DNA of 64,000 nt from Vibrio neptunius (GTDB lineage: Bacteria; Pseudomonadota; Gammaproteobacteria; Enterobacterales; Vibrionaceae). The stretch is taken from contig NZ_JXXU01000048.1 in the NCBI RefSeq assembly GCF_000967495.1, forward strand, positions 186,001 through 250,000, written 5' to 3'. Position 1 is the stretch's first letter. Each line of letters starts with the position of its first letter. Made by a program: the position numbers and the translations under genes. Positions 1 to 7,661 of the stretch are shown piece by piece. Below the pieces are notes generated by a model, which did not search any database, was not told where the DNA came from, and was given only the letters and a program-made list of their open reading frames with translations.

Positions 1-570
1 CAAATAAAAAAAGAAATAACCAGCATCGGATAGATCCGAACATAGTTGGGGTTATAAACGGCATGAAGTTGAGGTGTAGGTACAGTTCTGTATGTTATCT
101 CTATGCTGTGGGTGCAGACTTACTTTGACGTTTTTTCACTGCCTTTATTCCTTAACTTATAGTTGGCATTAGCAGTTTTCTTTTCTCCAAAGACGCTATC
201 TTTTCTTCGGTCTCAACAATGGCAATGGTATCTACTCTATTTGGCGTTGTCGCTGAAATTAGTGCTACCCTTGCTCTACACCTTATTCATTGTTTTACTC
301 GTCCCCCTACTTTGCTGAAAACATAGCGTAAAGTATCGGAATACGAGATTTGTATTCGGCTTAAGCTCCCTAATCCGCATCTATCGCATAAACATTGAGC
401 AGATGCCTGCTATTGGTGTCGGAAAAGGAATACTGTAAGAAGTCTATAGTGATATTGAATGCAAGTTATTTGCTAGTCTTCTCATTTAAATACATTCATT
501 TGATTGATGAAAACTGATTCATTGGGTAAGATCTTGCTCTTTTTCTATTCAATCAAAGGAAGTTCTTATT
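1..570. other. Intergenic stretch, no gene seen
   Basis: No reading frame with a ribosome-binding site or recognisable protein was found on either strand. The stretch is moderately AT-rich and contains only short inverted repeats, for example GAATAC/GTATTC near 341-357. The last 25 bases carry the Shine-Dalgarno of the small gene at 571. It may hold decayed sequence, but nothing specific supports that. Confidence 0.5.
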
Positions 571-883
571 TTGAAGAAATATTTTCTGCTTGTGCTGTGT
601 CTTTTTCCGTCAATTGTGTTTTCAGCAACAGCGTTTAAGACTTACGTTTCTGGTGAAGTTTATGACATAACTAGTACTCGAGATGGATTGTTGATTAGAG
701 TTGACGAACGCAAAGTGCCAACAGACTGCAATGGCGTTAACCCTAGTGGTTGGATGCTAGAACAAAACAATGATATCTGTTGCTCTTGCTATGAGGGCGC
801 AGGGTAAAGGAATGGCAACAATTTATACTGATGGTGTTCAAGGAGGCTTTTGTACTGTCTCTCAATATGACCCACATAATTAA
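571..883 (+). pseudogene. Small secreted protein, interrupted by a one-base frameshift
   Basis: A TTG start at 571 follows AAGGAAG (556-562). The first 19 or so residues are a signal peptide (MKKYFLLVLCLFPSIVFSA), followed by a short domain with LLIRVD, a Cys-rich spot and GWMLE. The frame as read stops at 805-807 after 78 codons. If one base near 775-779 is removed, the reading continues as DIVALAMRAQGKGMATIYTDG and on through GGFCTVSQYD to a stop at 881-883, giving about 103 residues. The restored end has the alternating helix-then-strand look (ALAM..A..KG..ATIYTDG) of small exported vibrio proteins of about 100 residues, which is recollection rather than a search result. Function is unknown. 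It is either a recent pseudogene, a sequencing error, or, less likely, a frameshifting gene. Confidence 0.6.
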
Positions 884-914
884 ATAAGTAAGGCGCTTTT
901 ATAGCATTTGAAGC

Positions 915-957
915 GGGCTGATATACGAGACAAACTATCGTCATCAGCCCATTTTTT
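915..957 (+). terminator. Candidate rho-independent terminator
   Basis: GGGCTGAT (915-922) pairs with ATCAGCCC (943-950), with a further ACGA/TCGT pairing inside, and is followed by a run of six T at 952-957. It lies about 30 bases after the restored stop of the small secreted gene, so it probably ends that transcript. Confidence 0.55.
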
Positions 958-1033
958 GGTAATGGTGACAGAGTTTTTCCATCTCTGTTCCTCCTTTAGT
1001 GAAATGTTTGATGTTTTTGGTTTTAACAACCGC

Positions 1034-1189
1034 TTAGCGCTCAAATGCTTCGCTTTCTTCTATCGGCACTTTGTAACGCTCATCTTGCAGTAATACACAG
1101 GCTGTTTGGAGAAGGACTTGCCTGACTTGGTGTTTCGACGGTCGTTTGGCTTTTACCTTCATGCTTTTCTTTCGAGTATACTTCATCAT
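1034..1189 (-). CDS. Possible small basic protein, 51 residues, coupled to the gene upstream
   Basis: The frame reads MMKYTRKKSMKVKAKR and then a helical, acidic-ended tail finishing IEESEAFER. It starts 13 bases after the stop of the 185-residue gene at 1203-1760 and has GGAG eight bases before the first ATG (1198-1201 on the minus strand), a placement typical of translational coupling. The first third is very rich in Lys and Arg. I do not recognise a family. The ribosome-binding site and position argue for a real gene; the short length and lack of a known homologue argue for caution. Confidence 0.4.
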   Translation of the reverse strand: MMKYTRKKSMKVKAKRPSKHQVRQVLLQTACVLLQDERYKVPIEESEAFER

Positions 1190-1202
1190 CTTTGCGTCTC
1201 CG

Positions 1203-1760
1203 CTAGCAGGCAGTTTGCACAGATGTGCTGAAGAACAAATCTTGCTGACATTCAAACAACTCTTCAAATGTGGCGTACATGGTACTGGCATCAGCATCAG
1301 TTTTATAAAAACCAAACATTTCATAATGTGGAATCAAATTTTCAAATGGCTCGACAATATGCACACCAGAATGGTTGGGATAGAGTGACATAAAGTAGAC
1401 GGAGGCAATGGAGACTATAGAGACCAATCGGTGTTGGAGTTGTTGCTCATGGACACTGAGGGCCAACTGCTCGAGTAAAATCACATGAAACTGCTCTGCA
1501 AGGCCATCATATATTCCAATCACCGCACCTTGGAAATCCTCGTTATTGATAACTTTCAGTCCCATATGAAGTGTACTTGTGGTTGAACACATCATCGGAT
1601 GATAGCCTAACCAATTCAAATCACAGGGTTCGTGATTGACGATATCTTCATAATCATGGTTGTCGAGAGCCGTCACCAACACACCCATTTGGGCTTTGTC
1701 CATGACTTGCTGAAGAAAGGACACGGTCTCAAGTACTTCTCTGTTTATTTTTGCTTCCAT
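1203..1760 (-). CDS. Protein of unknown function, paralogue of the next gene (GNAT-like layout)
   Basis: 185 residues, no signal peptide or membrane segment. A good Shine-Dalgarno (AAGGTGG) sits five bases before the ATG. It aligns by eye along its whole length with the gene at 1931-2617: shared V-FLQ near the start, an IG[IV]YD strand, a long helix with SIV/SMV, YF-S-YP---GV-I, a Y--[FY]G[FY]K segment, and TF-[ES]L-E-QQD at the end. The order strand-strand-long helix-strand-helix ending in a GF/GY motif resembles GNAT acetyltransferases, but the acetyl-CoA pyrophosphate loop (R/Q-x-x-G-x-G/A) is not visible. A GNAT relation is therefore a weak inference; the protein may be a catalytically dead or distinct family. 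Its neighbours give no functional clue. Confidence 0.65.
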   Translation of the reverse strand: MEAKINREVLETVSFLQQVMDKAQMGVLVTALDNHDYEDIVNHEPCDLNWLGYHPMMCSTTSTLHMGLKVINNEDFQGAVIGIYDGLAEQFHVILLEQLALSVHEQQLQHRLVSIVSIASVYFMSLYPNHSGVHIVEPFENLIPHYEMFGFYKTDADASTMYATFEELFECQQDLFFSTSVQTAC

Positions 1761-1930
1761 TTTGCCACCTTACATTGGATTCCAGATAAAACCATAGGAG
1801 GGCTTCTTTCATTCGACCTATAAATAAGAATTATTTATCCGTTGTCACACAAGAGCTATTAATGAACGCAGTCTCTTGTTGAGCTATTGAGTTGATTAAC
1901 ATACATAGTTTGTCCCCGGTATTTACCTTT

Positions 1931-2617
1931 TTATGATGAGTTAGCTTTGCTGAGCGGGCCAAAGGTTAAGTCTGTCCGTGTTGTCGAACGTAGCTTTGGT
2001 TTATCTGTTTGCGGCGCTGGGCAATGCGCCTGGCTAGAAGCCAATAAGTCCAGCTCATGGTCAAGTAGCATCTCGAACAGCACGTCTTGTTGACGTTCGT
2101 AAAGGCTATCAAATGTGCCGAACATCGCTGGCTCATCCTGCCCATACCCATAATCTAATAGTTTGTATCCATACAGACCATATTTTGATCGGAATGTATT
2201 GGGCGGATTGATGATGTACACGCCATGGCTATCAGGATATGTCGAGAGAAAATACAAGGCGATGTAAGTGACCATAGACATTAATCTATCGGTATTTTCG
2301 TGGGCTGAATCTTCCGTTCGCGGCTCCAGCAACAGTGGATGTAATCTCCTGATGCGACTATCGTAAACACCTATAAATATACCGAGCTCCGACTGTTCAT
2401 TGAAACGCTTAACATTAATATGAAAATTTCGTTTTAAAGAACGGGAAACATGATGGCGATTGAGCCATTTCGTCATCGAACTGTCGTCGAAAGCTATTGA
2501 CTGGTAGCGCAGTTCATTAAGCGAAGATATTTTCAGTTCTAAATGGGTGCGATCGATCAGCTCTTGTAAGAACTGAACATCAATCGATTGGCGTTGTAGT
2601 GACGTTGGTTTATTCAT
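1931..2617 (-). CDS. Protein of unknown function, paralogue of the gene at 1203-1760
   Basis: 228 residues, soluble, same orientation as its paralogue and separated from it by 170 bases. It shares FLQELID at the start, FIGVYD, a long helix RLMSMVTYIALYFLS, then YPDSHGVYIINP, YGLYGYK and TFDSLYERQQD. It differs by a 40-residue C-terminal tail rich in Ser, Thr, Pro and Lys that looks unstructured. The same GNAT-like order of elements is present without a clear acetyl-CoA loop. A tandem duplication that then diverged is the simplest explanation. Function unknown; the pair could be regulated separately since each has its own ribosome-binding site. Confidence 0.65.
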   Translation of the reverse strand: MNKPTSLQRQSIDVQFLQELIDRTHLELKISSLNELRYQSIAFDDSSMTKWLNRHHVSRSLKRNFHINVKRFNEQSELGIFIGVYDSRIRRLHPLLLEPRTEDSAHENTDRLMSMVTYIALYFLSTYPDSHGVYIINPPNTFRSKYGLYGYKLLDYGYGQDEPAMFGTFDSLYERQQDVLFEMLLDHELDLLASSQAHCPAPQTDKPKLRSTTRTDLTFGPLSKANSS

Positions 2618-2620
2618 GGC

Positions 2621-2653
2621 TTCACACCTTTTTATTTTTCACACCTTTTATTT
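2621..2653 (-). repeat. Tandem duplication of the leader/Shine-Dalgarno of the 1931-2617 gene
   Basis: TTCACACCTTTTTATTT (2621-2637) is followed at once by TTCACACCTTTTATTT (2638-2653). On the minus strand each copy reads AAAAGGTGTGAA, so the AAGGTG Shine-Dalgarno before the ATG at 2617 exists twice. Only the nearer copy is at a usable distance. Confidence 0.7.
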
Positions 2654-3060
2654 AATTAACGCGTGGTGAGAATTACTATATTGATAGTATTTAAGGGTCT
2701 AATTAAGGAAAGTGCGAGAGAAAATATTATTAATTAAAATAAATAATGAGATATTAATTGGTAAATGATTAGATAACAAACATATAGATATTGAAAATTT
2801 ATTAGTATTATTTATCTTTTCGGGATACGTTATCTAAGTATTTGCTCCGTATCCGTTTACTTCTGAGTTCCGAAATTCGGTTATTTTAGTGAGAAAAATC
2901 AGGCGCTGATGTTTTGGAAACAGAAGGTAATGCCGCTTTGAGCTAATTTTTCACTCAATGACGATTGGTATCGCTCCCTGGTACTCACCTGTCTCAAATT
3001 CAAGAAGTGTATCATTATTTACAATATCATCATTTAGTTTTACTACACTGCTAGTGTTTA
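2654..3060. other. AT-rich intergenic stretch between divergent genes
   Basis: About 400 bases with long A/T tracts (for example 2690-2820), consistent with promoter DNA for the minus-strand gene at 2617 and the plus-strand gene at 3079. No gene or clear operator is seen. Confidence 0.5.
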
Positions 3061-3078
3061 AGGGTTAGGAGGTATCCC

Positions 3079-3384
3079 ATGGTTGCTGCCTTAGAACTAT
3101 TGATGTTGACCATTCCGTGGTTGGTTTTTTCATTGGTCAGAAGTGAGCGTCTTTCAGCAACGCTAGCCTGCGGTTTGATTCTGCCGAGCTTTATTATTTT
3201 TCTTGTCGGCCTAATTTCGGGGTGGTTGTGCGTCATTGGTGTGATCAATTTAAATTGGCCCGCCTCTACTATATTTGTCGGTAATCAATGGTGGAATCTA
3301 GCAACTGGACCGATAGTAATCATGCTTTACTTGTTTGTGATGTCGGAAGTTTGTACGCTCAAGAGGCATGGTGGTCGTTATTAA
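3079..3384 (+). CDS. Small integral membrane protein of unknown function
   Basis: 101 residues with a near-perfect Shine-Dalgarno (AGGAGGT, 3067-3073) five bases before the ATG. Hydrophobic segments lie at roughly residues 4-20, 26-58 (long enough for two passes with a turn) and 72-92, so three or four membrane spans are likely, ending in a basic tail (LKRHGGRY). No family is recognised. The lipoprotein gene at 3468 follows 83 bases later in the same direction, so the two may be cotranscribed. Confidence 0.65.
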   Translation: MVAALELLMLTIPWLVFSLVRSERLSATLACGLILPSFIIFLVGLISGWLCVIGVINLNWPASTIFVGNQWWNLATGPIVIMLYLFVMSEVCTLKRHGGRY

Positions 3385-3467
3385 CTTTTGACTGGCTGGT
3401 GCTAGTAAAGAGTATACACCTTGTGCGACAATGCAATGTGTTTCACTCATTCTTCCCTTCTTACCCA

Positions 3468-4007
3468 ATGAGACCACTTGCCTTAACCTTATCTCTATTG
3501 ACACTCTCTGGCTGTACTCTCCCTGCGAACATTCAACCGACGCCATTTCTAGAAAACACTATGTTTGAACATGTCATTGGTGAACTCAATCCGGAAAAGA
3601 AGCATGTAACGTTTGTGTATAGTCGAGAAGGTGAAAGAGACAGAACGGTAGTCGTCAATGTCGATGTCGAACCGATTGAAATGCGTTTTAAACTCTGCGA
3701 AAACAACGGAGTTTATGTTGGATTGAGTCAAGTTGAGCTAGCAAAAATTTCACGTACGAAAGTGAATTGTGATTCCTGGCTCGCGATTACTCCTTTGGTT
3801 AACGGGAAATATGCTTTGTCTTACGAGCTTAACTTGTTGCTGGGTTTTCGGCCTATGTACGTTGAAGGCCAGCAAGTTTACGTTCCACTGAAGAAAAAGC
3901 TTGCCCAATATAAGGCTGTTTATACACCGAACTCGATTGCTCATCCTCTCAAAAGATACGCTAACGACACGATTATTGAATCAACCACCGTTGAGTTTAA
4001 TTGGTAG
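3468..4007 (+). CDS. Predicted lipoprotein of unknown function
   Basis: The ATG at 3468 is chosen because it opens a clean lipoprotein signal: MRPLALTLSLLTLSGC, with lipobox L-S-G-C and the lipidated Cys at residue 16. The 60 upstream codons of the open frame are not convincing protein. The mature 164 residues are mixed beta/alpha with a conserved-looking pair of Cys (CENNGVY and VNCDSW) and end in FNW. No clear Shine-Dalgarno precedes the ATG. Asp at +2 is absent (Thr), so outer-membrane sorting is expected. Function unknown. Confidence 0.65.
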   Translation: MRPLALTLSLLTLSGCTLPANIQPTPFLENTMFEHVIGELNPEKKHVTFVYSREGERDRTVVVNVDVEPIEMRFKLCENNGVYVGLSQVELAKISRTKVNCDSWLAITPLVNGKYALSYELNLLLGFRPMYVEGQQVYVPLKKKLAQYKAVYTPNSIAHPLKRYANDTIIESTTVEFNW

Positions 4008-4536
4008 TGTTTATTTAATCAGATAAATGGCAAGGACAGAGCAGCCAACCAGTTTGATAATCCATCAAAACTGTAGCTCGCACCTTTGCGCGCATGCTGT
4101 TTATTAGGCCAATACTTACCTGATTTTTCTTTTCAAATCCACATAACATGTTACGTTGTAACTCATCTTGAACGACAATACTTGGACTGGCTCATTGTTT
4201 GAGACTCTCACCAACACATCAAGTTCAGCCACTCTCATCGCCTATTACGGCAAGTTTACGAATTGGCGCACCGATAATGGAATGGGACAGAACAATACAT
4301 TATCAATTGTTACGGCATAACACCATAGAGTAATACCCTAGCTGACAGTAAGCGCTTACAGACCAGATTGTCAAAAGTGTAATTTTATTACACAGCGCAC
4401 TGAGTAAGGGCTTCTTGCAGTCAAAAGTTCTGCTGTAAGTTGTTGTATTGGCTGGGTATTTAACATTTCGGGAGTGAAGCTAGGTGCTTGGGAGTAATGC
4501 AGAAAGATATTTTTTATTGAGAAATATGTGGTAACT
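4008..4536. other. Long non-coding stretch with two palindromes
   Basis: No gene seen between the lipoprotein stop and the vxrE terminator. It contains a perfect 12-base palindrome GTAAGCGCTTAC (4348-4359) and, 17 bases on, GTGTAAT-TTT-ATTACAC (4377-4393). Either could be a protein-binding site, but no adjacent start codon depends on them. Confidence 0.5.
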
Positions 4537-4576
4537 ACCTACCTACCTACCTACCTACCTACCTACCTACCTACCT
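4537..4576. repeat. Tetranucleotide microsatellite, (ACCT)10
   Basis: Ten perfect ACCT units run from 4537 to 4576, flanked by near-units AACT and ATCT. The minus-strand reading (AGGT) has TAG in every frame within three units; the plus-strand reading is open but lacks a start with a ribosome-binding site, so the tract is judged non-coding. Confidence 0.95.
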
Positions 4577-4595
4577 ATCTTTTGCTGGTGACATA

Positions 4596-4627
4596 AAAAA
4601 AGAGAGCAATCTCTTGCTCTCTTTTTA
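4596..4627. terminator. Bidirectional terminator after vxrE
   Basis: AGAGAGCAA and TTGCTCTCT form a stem with A-run on one side and T-run on the other (A 4595-4600, T 4621-4626). It can end the vxrABCDE transcript (minus strand) and any plus-strand transcript from the lipoprotein gene. Confidence 0.8.
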
Positions 4628-4641
4628 TAAAAATGATTGTT

Positions 4642-4791
4642 TTACTCTTTAGGCTCGGCCTGCTGTCTGATTTCCTCTGCTACAATTTTTATGGCTTCAG
4701 CTGTACTGACTCCCTGTGCCATCAGCTGTTGGATCTTTTCAACGGCTTTCTGCTGGTCTTGATGAGATAGAGGGGGAAAATCATCTAACAT
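4642..4791 (-). CDS. vxrE: UPF0181 (YoaH-like) small protein, VxrE
   Basis: 49 residues, MLDDFPPLSHQDQQKAVEKI, then QQLMAQGVSTAEAIKIVAEE. This matches the UPF0181/YoaH family in which a (S/T)-(H)-(E/D)-Q-Q-(Q/K)-A-V-E-(R/K)-I-Q-(E/Q)-L-M-A-Q-G core is diagnostic. It is the last gene of the vxr operon, 64 bases after vxrD. From memory, the fifth gene of the V. cholerae vxrABCDE operon (VCA0569) is a UPF0181 protein, which fits. The biochemical role is unknown; in V. cholerae the accessory vxr genes have been linked to biofilm control. The Shine-Dalgarno AGGAG lies inside the hairpin described at 4792-4819. Confidence 0.85.
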   Translation of the reverse strand: MLDDFPPLSHQDQQKAVEKIQQLMAQGVSTAEAIKIVAEEIRQQAEPKE

Positions 4792-4819
4792 AAAAAAGGC
4801 TCCTGTTTATTTAGGAGCC
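4792..4819 (-). terminator. Hairpin that terminates after vxrD and covers the vxrE ribosome-binding site
   Basis: On the minus strand GGCTCCT (4813-4819), an eight-base loop, AGGAGCC (4798-4804) and six T (4792-4797) make a standard terminator. The final T run abuts the ATG of vxrE (4791), and the AGGAG in the second arm is the vxrE Shine-Dalgarno. The hairpin therefore limits both transcription into, and translation of, vxrE. Confidence 0.75.
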
Positions 4820-4855
4820 GACTATATTACGATTTCTTTACTATCGCCAGCGCTT

Positions 4856-6070
4856 CTAATAACTTCCTAGGAAGTTAACGTAAGCCCCCATTGAGTTTTC
4901 GTTGGTATAGCTCGCGCCGATATCCATTTGAAATAGGTTCAATGGCGATAAGCCAATACCCGCTGTAATGGTGTCGTCCAAATTATCGTAAGCCAGGTTT
5001 CTTCGCCACCCTGCCCTCAGCTTAAGTTGACGCATGATATCGATTTCTCCACCGACTCTCACATATTGAGTGTTGTCTTTGAAATTGGTATATCGCTCGT
5101 CTTCATTGATATCGTAATCGACACTCAGTGTGGCATAGTCTGCAACCAAGCCAAGTCCCACGGTGTATTGTGGTTTCATCTGATAGGCGTATGAAGTCGC
5201 AGAAACTGTACGTGATTGGCTCGAGTCGATACTTGACGTCAGTGTCTGAGCAGGAAGCGTTTGTGTCATAATATCACGGGACACCAAATTCATGGCAGAG
5301 ACGCCAACACGCAGAGGACCACGGAACCAAAGAAAGCCAGCGTCCATATTGAACATGGTTTCGCCAGTGCCATTATCACGCACATCTTTAATGTCGTAGT
5401 TGTTTAGATTGGCACTGTAGACATAGGTATAAACGCGTTGAATTTTAGGTGAAACACCAAAAGAAATATGCTGACCGAGGAAAGTTTGATACTTTGCCAG
5501 GGATACGCCAACTTCAGCCACCCCTATCGCAACCGCGTTGACTGCGCTAAGCTCTGCGTTAACAGCGGTATTTAAGTCGCTGTTACCTGTGTTTGCGCCT
5601 GAGTAAATATCAGTTTGGGCAAAGGACTCAGCGTATACTTTCCCGAATAAGTTAGCCGCAACAAAACTATTTGGTATAGCGAACGCGACAACACCGCCAA
5701 TTTCGAGCTTGGCGATGTCATTTTCCAAGCCATCAAGCGTTGTCTGTAGGCGTGCTGAATCTTCAGCAGTAATGGTTTTACTGCTAACGGCACTATTAAT
5801 GATGTCTGCAGCTTGGTCTAATCCGTCGACCATCTCATGTTCATCATTATAAGCTAAGCCAAAAGAAGGAATGAGCATGCCAACATCGTCATTGCGCCGA
5901 TAAATCGCAGTGATCGCCGGGTTATAAAAAGGGGCGGTTAAGAAGTTTGCAGAAACAACCCCGACGCCACCCATTGCATCACCACGTGCTTCGACCGCAT
6001 AAGTGGCTGCGTATGAACTTGAGGAAGCTAACGCAATAGACAACGATAGGATTTTTATTGAATTTTTCAT
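4856..6070 (-). CDS. vxrD: TraF-like outer membrane beta-barrel protein, VxrD
   Basis: 404 residues with a signal peptide cleaved after SSSSYA. The remainder has alternating strands and short turns, the ARGDAMGGVGV motif near the mature N-terminus and repeated amphipathic strands ending in MGAYVNFLGSY with a C-terminal aromatic, typical of an outer membrane barrel. Such proteins are annotated as conjugal transfer TraF (PF13729) although no conjugation genes are present here; the name reflects family only. Position after vxrC and before vxrE fits vxrD of the VxrAB operon. The role is not established; a surface or envelope function is inferred. Confidence 0.85.
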   Translation of the reverse strand: MKNSIKILSLSIALASSSSYAATYAVEARGDAMGGVGVVSANFLTAPFYNPAITAIYRRNDDVGMLIPSFGLAYNDEHEMVDGLDQAADIINSAVSSKTITAEDSARLQTTLDGLENDIAKLEIGGVVAFAIPNSFVAANLFGKVYAESFAQTDIYSGANTGNSDLNTAVNAELSAVNAVAIGVAEVGVSLAKYQTFLGQHISFGVSPKIQRVYTYVYSANLNNYDIKDVRDNGTGETMFNMDAGFLWFRGPLRVGVSAMNLVSRDIMTQTLPAQTLTSSIDSSQSRTVSATSYAYQMKPQYTVGLGLVADYATLSVDYDINEDERYTNFKDNTQYVRVGGEIDIMRQLKLRAGWRRNLAYDNLDDTITAGIGLSPLNLFQMDIGASYTNENSMGAYVNFLGSY

Positions 6071-6129
6071 ATCGATATAAACTTTCTATTTCCATGTGTT
6101 TACATCGACCTATTGTGTCTTAACTTTAG

Positions 6130-7002
6130 TTATTCCTCTATAGAAACGTCGTATGTTTTACTAATTATTTGGGATTGTTCAACAATTATTGGACCTTGCC
6201 ATCTTTGGTGGGTCATCGAAATGGCTAAAACGTATCTACCTGGGTCAACAATGTTTGGCTCTAATGTGGTTGGATAATCAGATACGTAGGTAGCTCCCCA
6301 TACTTTGTTGTATTGGCCATCGACATAGTCATAAAGCGCCGTATCGAGTTTTGGTAATGGGCAGTGAGAATTCAACAATGCGTTTCTATCGACTCGCCAT
6401 TGCTCTTTAGATTGCCAGCGAACTGTAACTTTTGCTTTGGGTTCACCAAATACAATCCAAGAACTCCATGATGTTTGATCTTTTGCGGTGACGTCTAAAC
6501 GATATAGCCCCATAGGGATTTTACTATTTAGGTTGTAACGCTTAACGTAAGACTTAACCTGATTTTCTCCCTCAGCAAGTGTCACGAAGGAATTGTCAGT
6601 AGAAATGCTTTTTTGAACCCAGCGAGTGAGCGAAATATCAGTGATATCCTTGCGTGAGGCAACTTCAACCAAAGCTCGATAGGAATCTCGGCCCGGACTT
6701 TGTGTTTCGATGGCACGAACCGTGACGCCTTTTACCCAATCAGGAAAAGGTTTTGAATCGAGCCCCTTTCCACAATCAACTTGCAGTGATTGTTGAAACA
6801 ACTCATTGAGGTGTGGTGATATCGCTTGGCTCTTATCCTGTTGCCACACTTCAACTATCGATGAAAACATCGCAGGCAAGTCATCATTGAGAAGATAACG
6901 GTGCGCTTGAGTCAGCGGCGAATTGCTCTCAAACCAAGGAGGATTGGCAGCAAAGACAGGCGTGCTCATTAGCACGCCTAAAACTAACGCTTTAACTTTC
7001 AT
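6130..7002 (-). CDS. vxrC: DUF2861 periplasmic protein, VxrC
   Basis: 290 residues with a signal peptide (MKVKALVLGVLMSTPVFA). The mature part has one Cys pair (VDCGKG, SHCPLP) and a beta-rich C-terminal half with YDYVDGQYNKVWG. This is the DUF2861 family that accompanies VxrAB in vibrios. Its start overlaps the vxrB stop by one base (TAATG), showing tight translational coupling. Probably a periplasmic accessory to the sensor or an effector of the envelope-stress response; no catalytic motif is visible. Confidence 0.85.
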   Translation of the reverse strand: MKVKALVLGVLMSTPVFAANPPWFESNSPLTQAHRYLLNDDLPAMFSSIVEVWQQDKSQAISPHLNELFQQSLQVDCGKGLDSKPFPDWVKGVTVRAIETQSPGRDSYRALVEVASRKDITDISLTRWVQKSISTDNSFVTLAEGENQVKSYVKRYNLNSKIPMGLYRLDVTAKDQTSWSSWIVFGEPKAKVTVRWQSKEQWRVDRNALLNSHCPLPKLDTALYDYVDGQYNKVWGATYVSDYPTTLEPNIVDPGRYVLAISMTHQRWQGPIIVEQSQIISKTYDVSIEE

Positions 7003-7661
7003 TAGGCCTTCATTTTGTAGCCAACGCCACGAAGCGTTTCGATTTCCAATCCAGGAAGTTTTTGTCGTAACTGAAGAACATGCGTATCTACGGTACGAGT
7101 AGTTGGAAAATGATTATAGCCCCACACATGGTCCAGCAATTCATCGCGCGTAAATACCCGTCCCAAATTGCTTGCTAAGAATAGAAGTAAATCAAATTCA
7201 GTCCGAGTTAAAGTAATCGACTCTTCTTTGTAGAAGACTTCACGTGTTGCTTTATCTATCACTAAATGCTGGGTCTTTACCTTACTCTCGTCCTGTGTAT
7301 CAGATTCGGGCGCTCTGAGTTGAGCACGAATGCGTGCAAACAGTTCAGCTTCTGCAAATGGTTTTGTTAGATAGTCGTTGGCACCTGCATCCAAGCCTGT
7401 GACTTTGTCTTTTACAGTGACAAGTGCAGTCAACAAAATGACTGGGACATCTTTGGTCTCTTTCCATCCGACCAAATGTTCAACTGAATCGCCATCTGGC
7501 AATTGTCGGTCCAAAATAACAAGGTCCGCTTTCTTCCAATATTGCTCTACATCAGCAATTGTTTCAGCGTGAAAACACTCATATCCTGCTTGCTCCAGGC
7601 TTACTAACAGGCCGTCGGCCAGGTTTTTGTCGTCTTCAACAAGAAGCAGTGTCTGTTTCAC
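7002..7661 (-). CDS. vxrB: OmpR-family response regulator VxrB (WigR)
   Basis: 219 residues: receiver domain with acidic pocket ED-D, phosphoacceptor Asp51 in LVILDRQLPDG and Lys of LTKPF, then a winged-helix DNA-binding domain (LTRTEFDLLLFL, TRTVDTHVLQLRQKL, GVGYK). The GTG start at 7661 is preceded by GGAG seven bases upstream. It lies 26 bases inside the 3' end of vxrA, so the two are translated together. In V. cholerae VxrB activates type VI secretion and biofilm genes and cell-wall repair after damage by beta-lactams; that role is transferred by family and operon identity. Confidence 0.9.
   Translation of the reverse strand: MKQTLLLVEDDKNLADGLLVSLEQAGYECFHAETIADVEQYWKKADLVILDRQLPDGDSVEHLVGWKETKDVPVILLTALVTVKDKVTGLDAGANDYLTKPFAEAELFARIRAQLRAPESDTQDESKVKTQHLVIDKATREVFYKEESITLTRTEFDLLLFLASNLGRVFTRDELLDHVWGYNHFPTTRTVDTHVLQLRQKLPGLEIETLRGVGYKMKA

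Noticed and set aside
908..1093. 61-codon plus-strand frame
   Set aside because: Overlaps the terminator at 915-957 and the minus-strand 51-codon ORF, has no ribosome site and no protein-like pattern.
1203..2617. Toxin-antitoxin or phage defence pair
   Set aside because: The two genes are paralogues of similar size and lack any toxin, nuclease or antitoxin motif.
3288..3467. N-terminal extension of the lipoprotein frame
   Set aside because: The downstream ATG at 3468 gives a clean lipoprotein signal; the extension overlaps the membrane-protein gene.
4528..4580. Threonine-tyrosine-leucine-proline repeat peptide from the ACCT tract
   Set aside because: The plus frame has stops just upstream and no start with a ribosome site.
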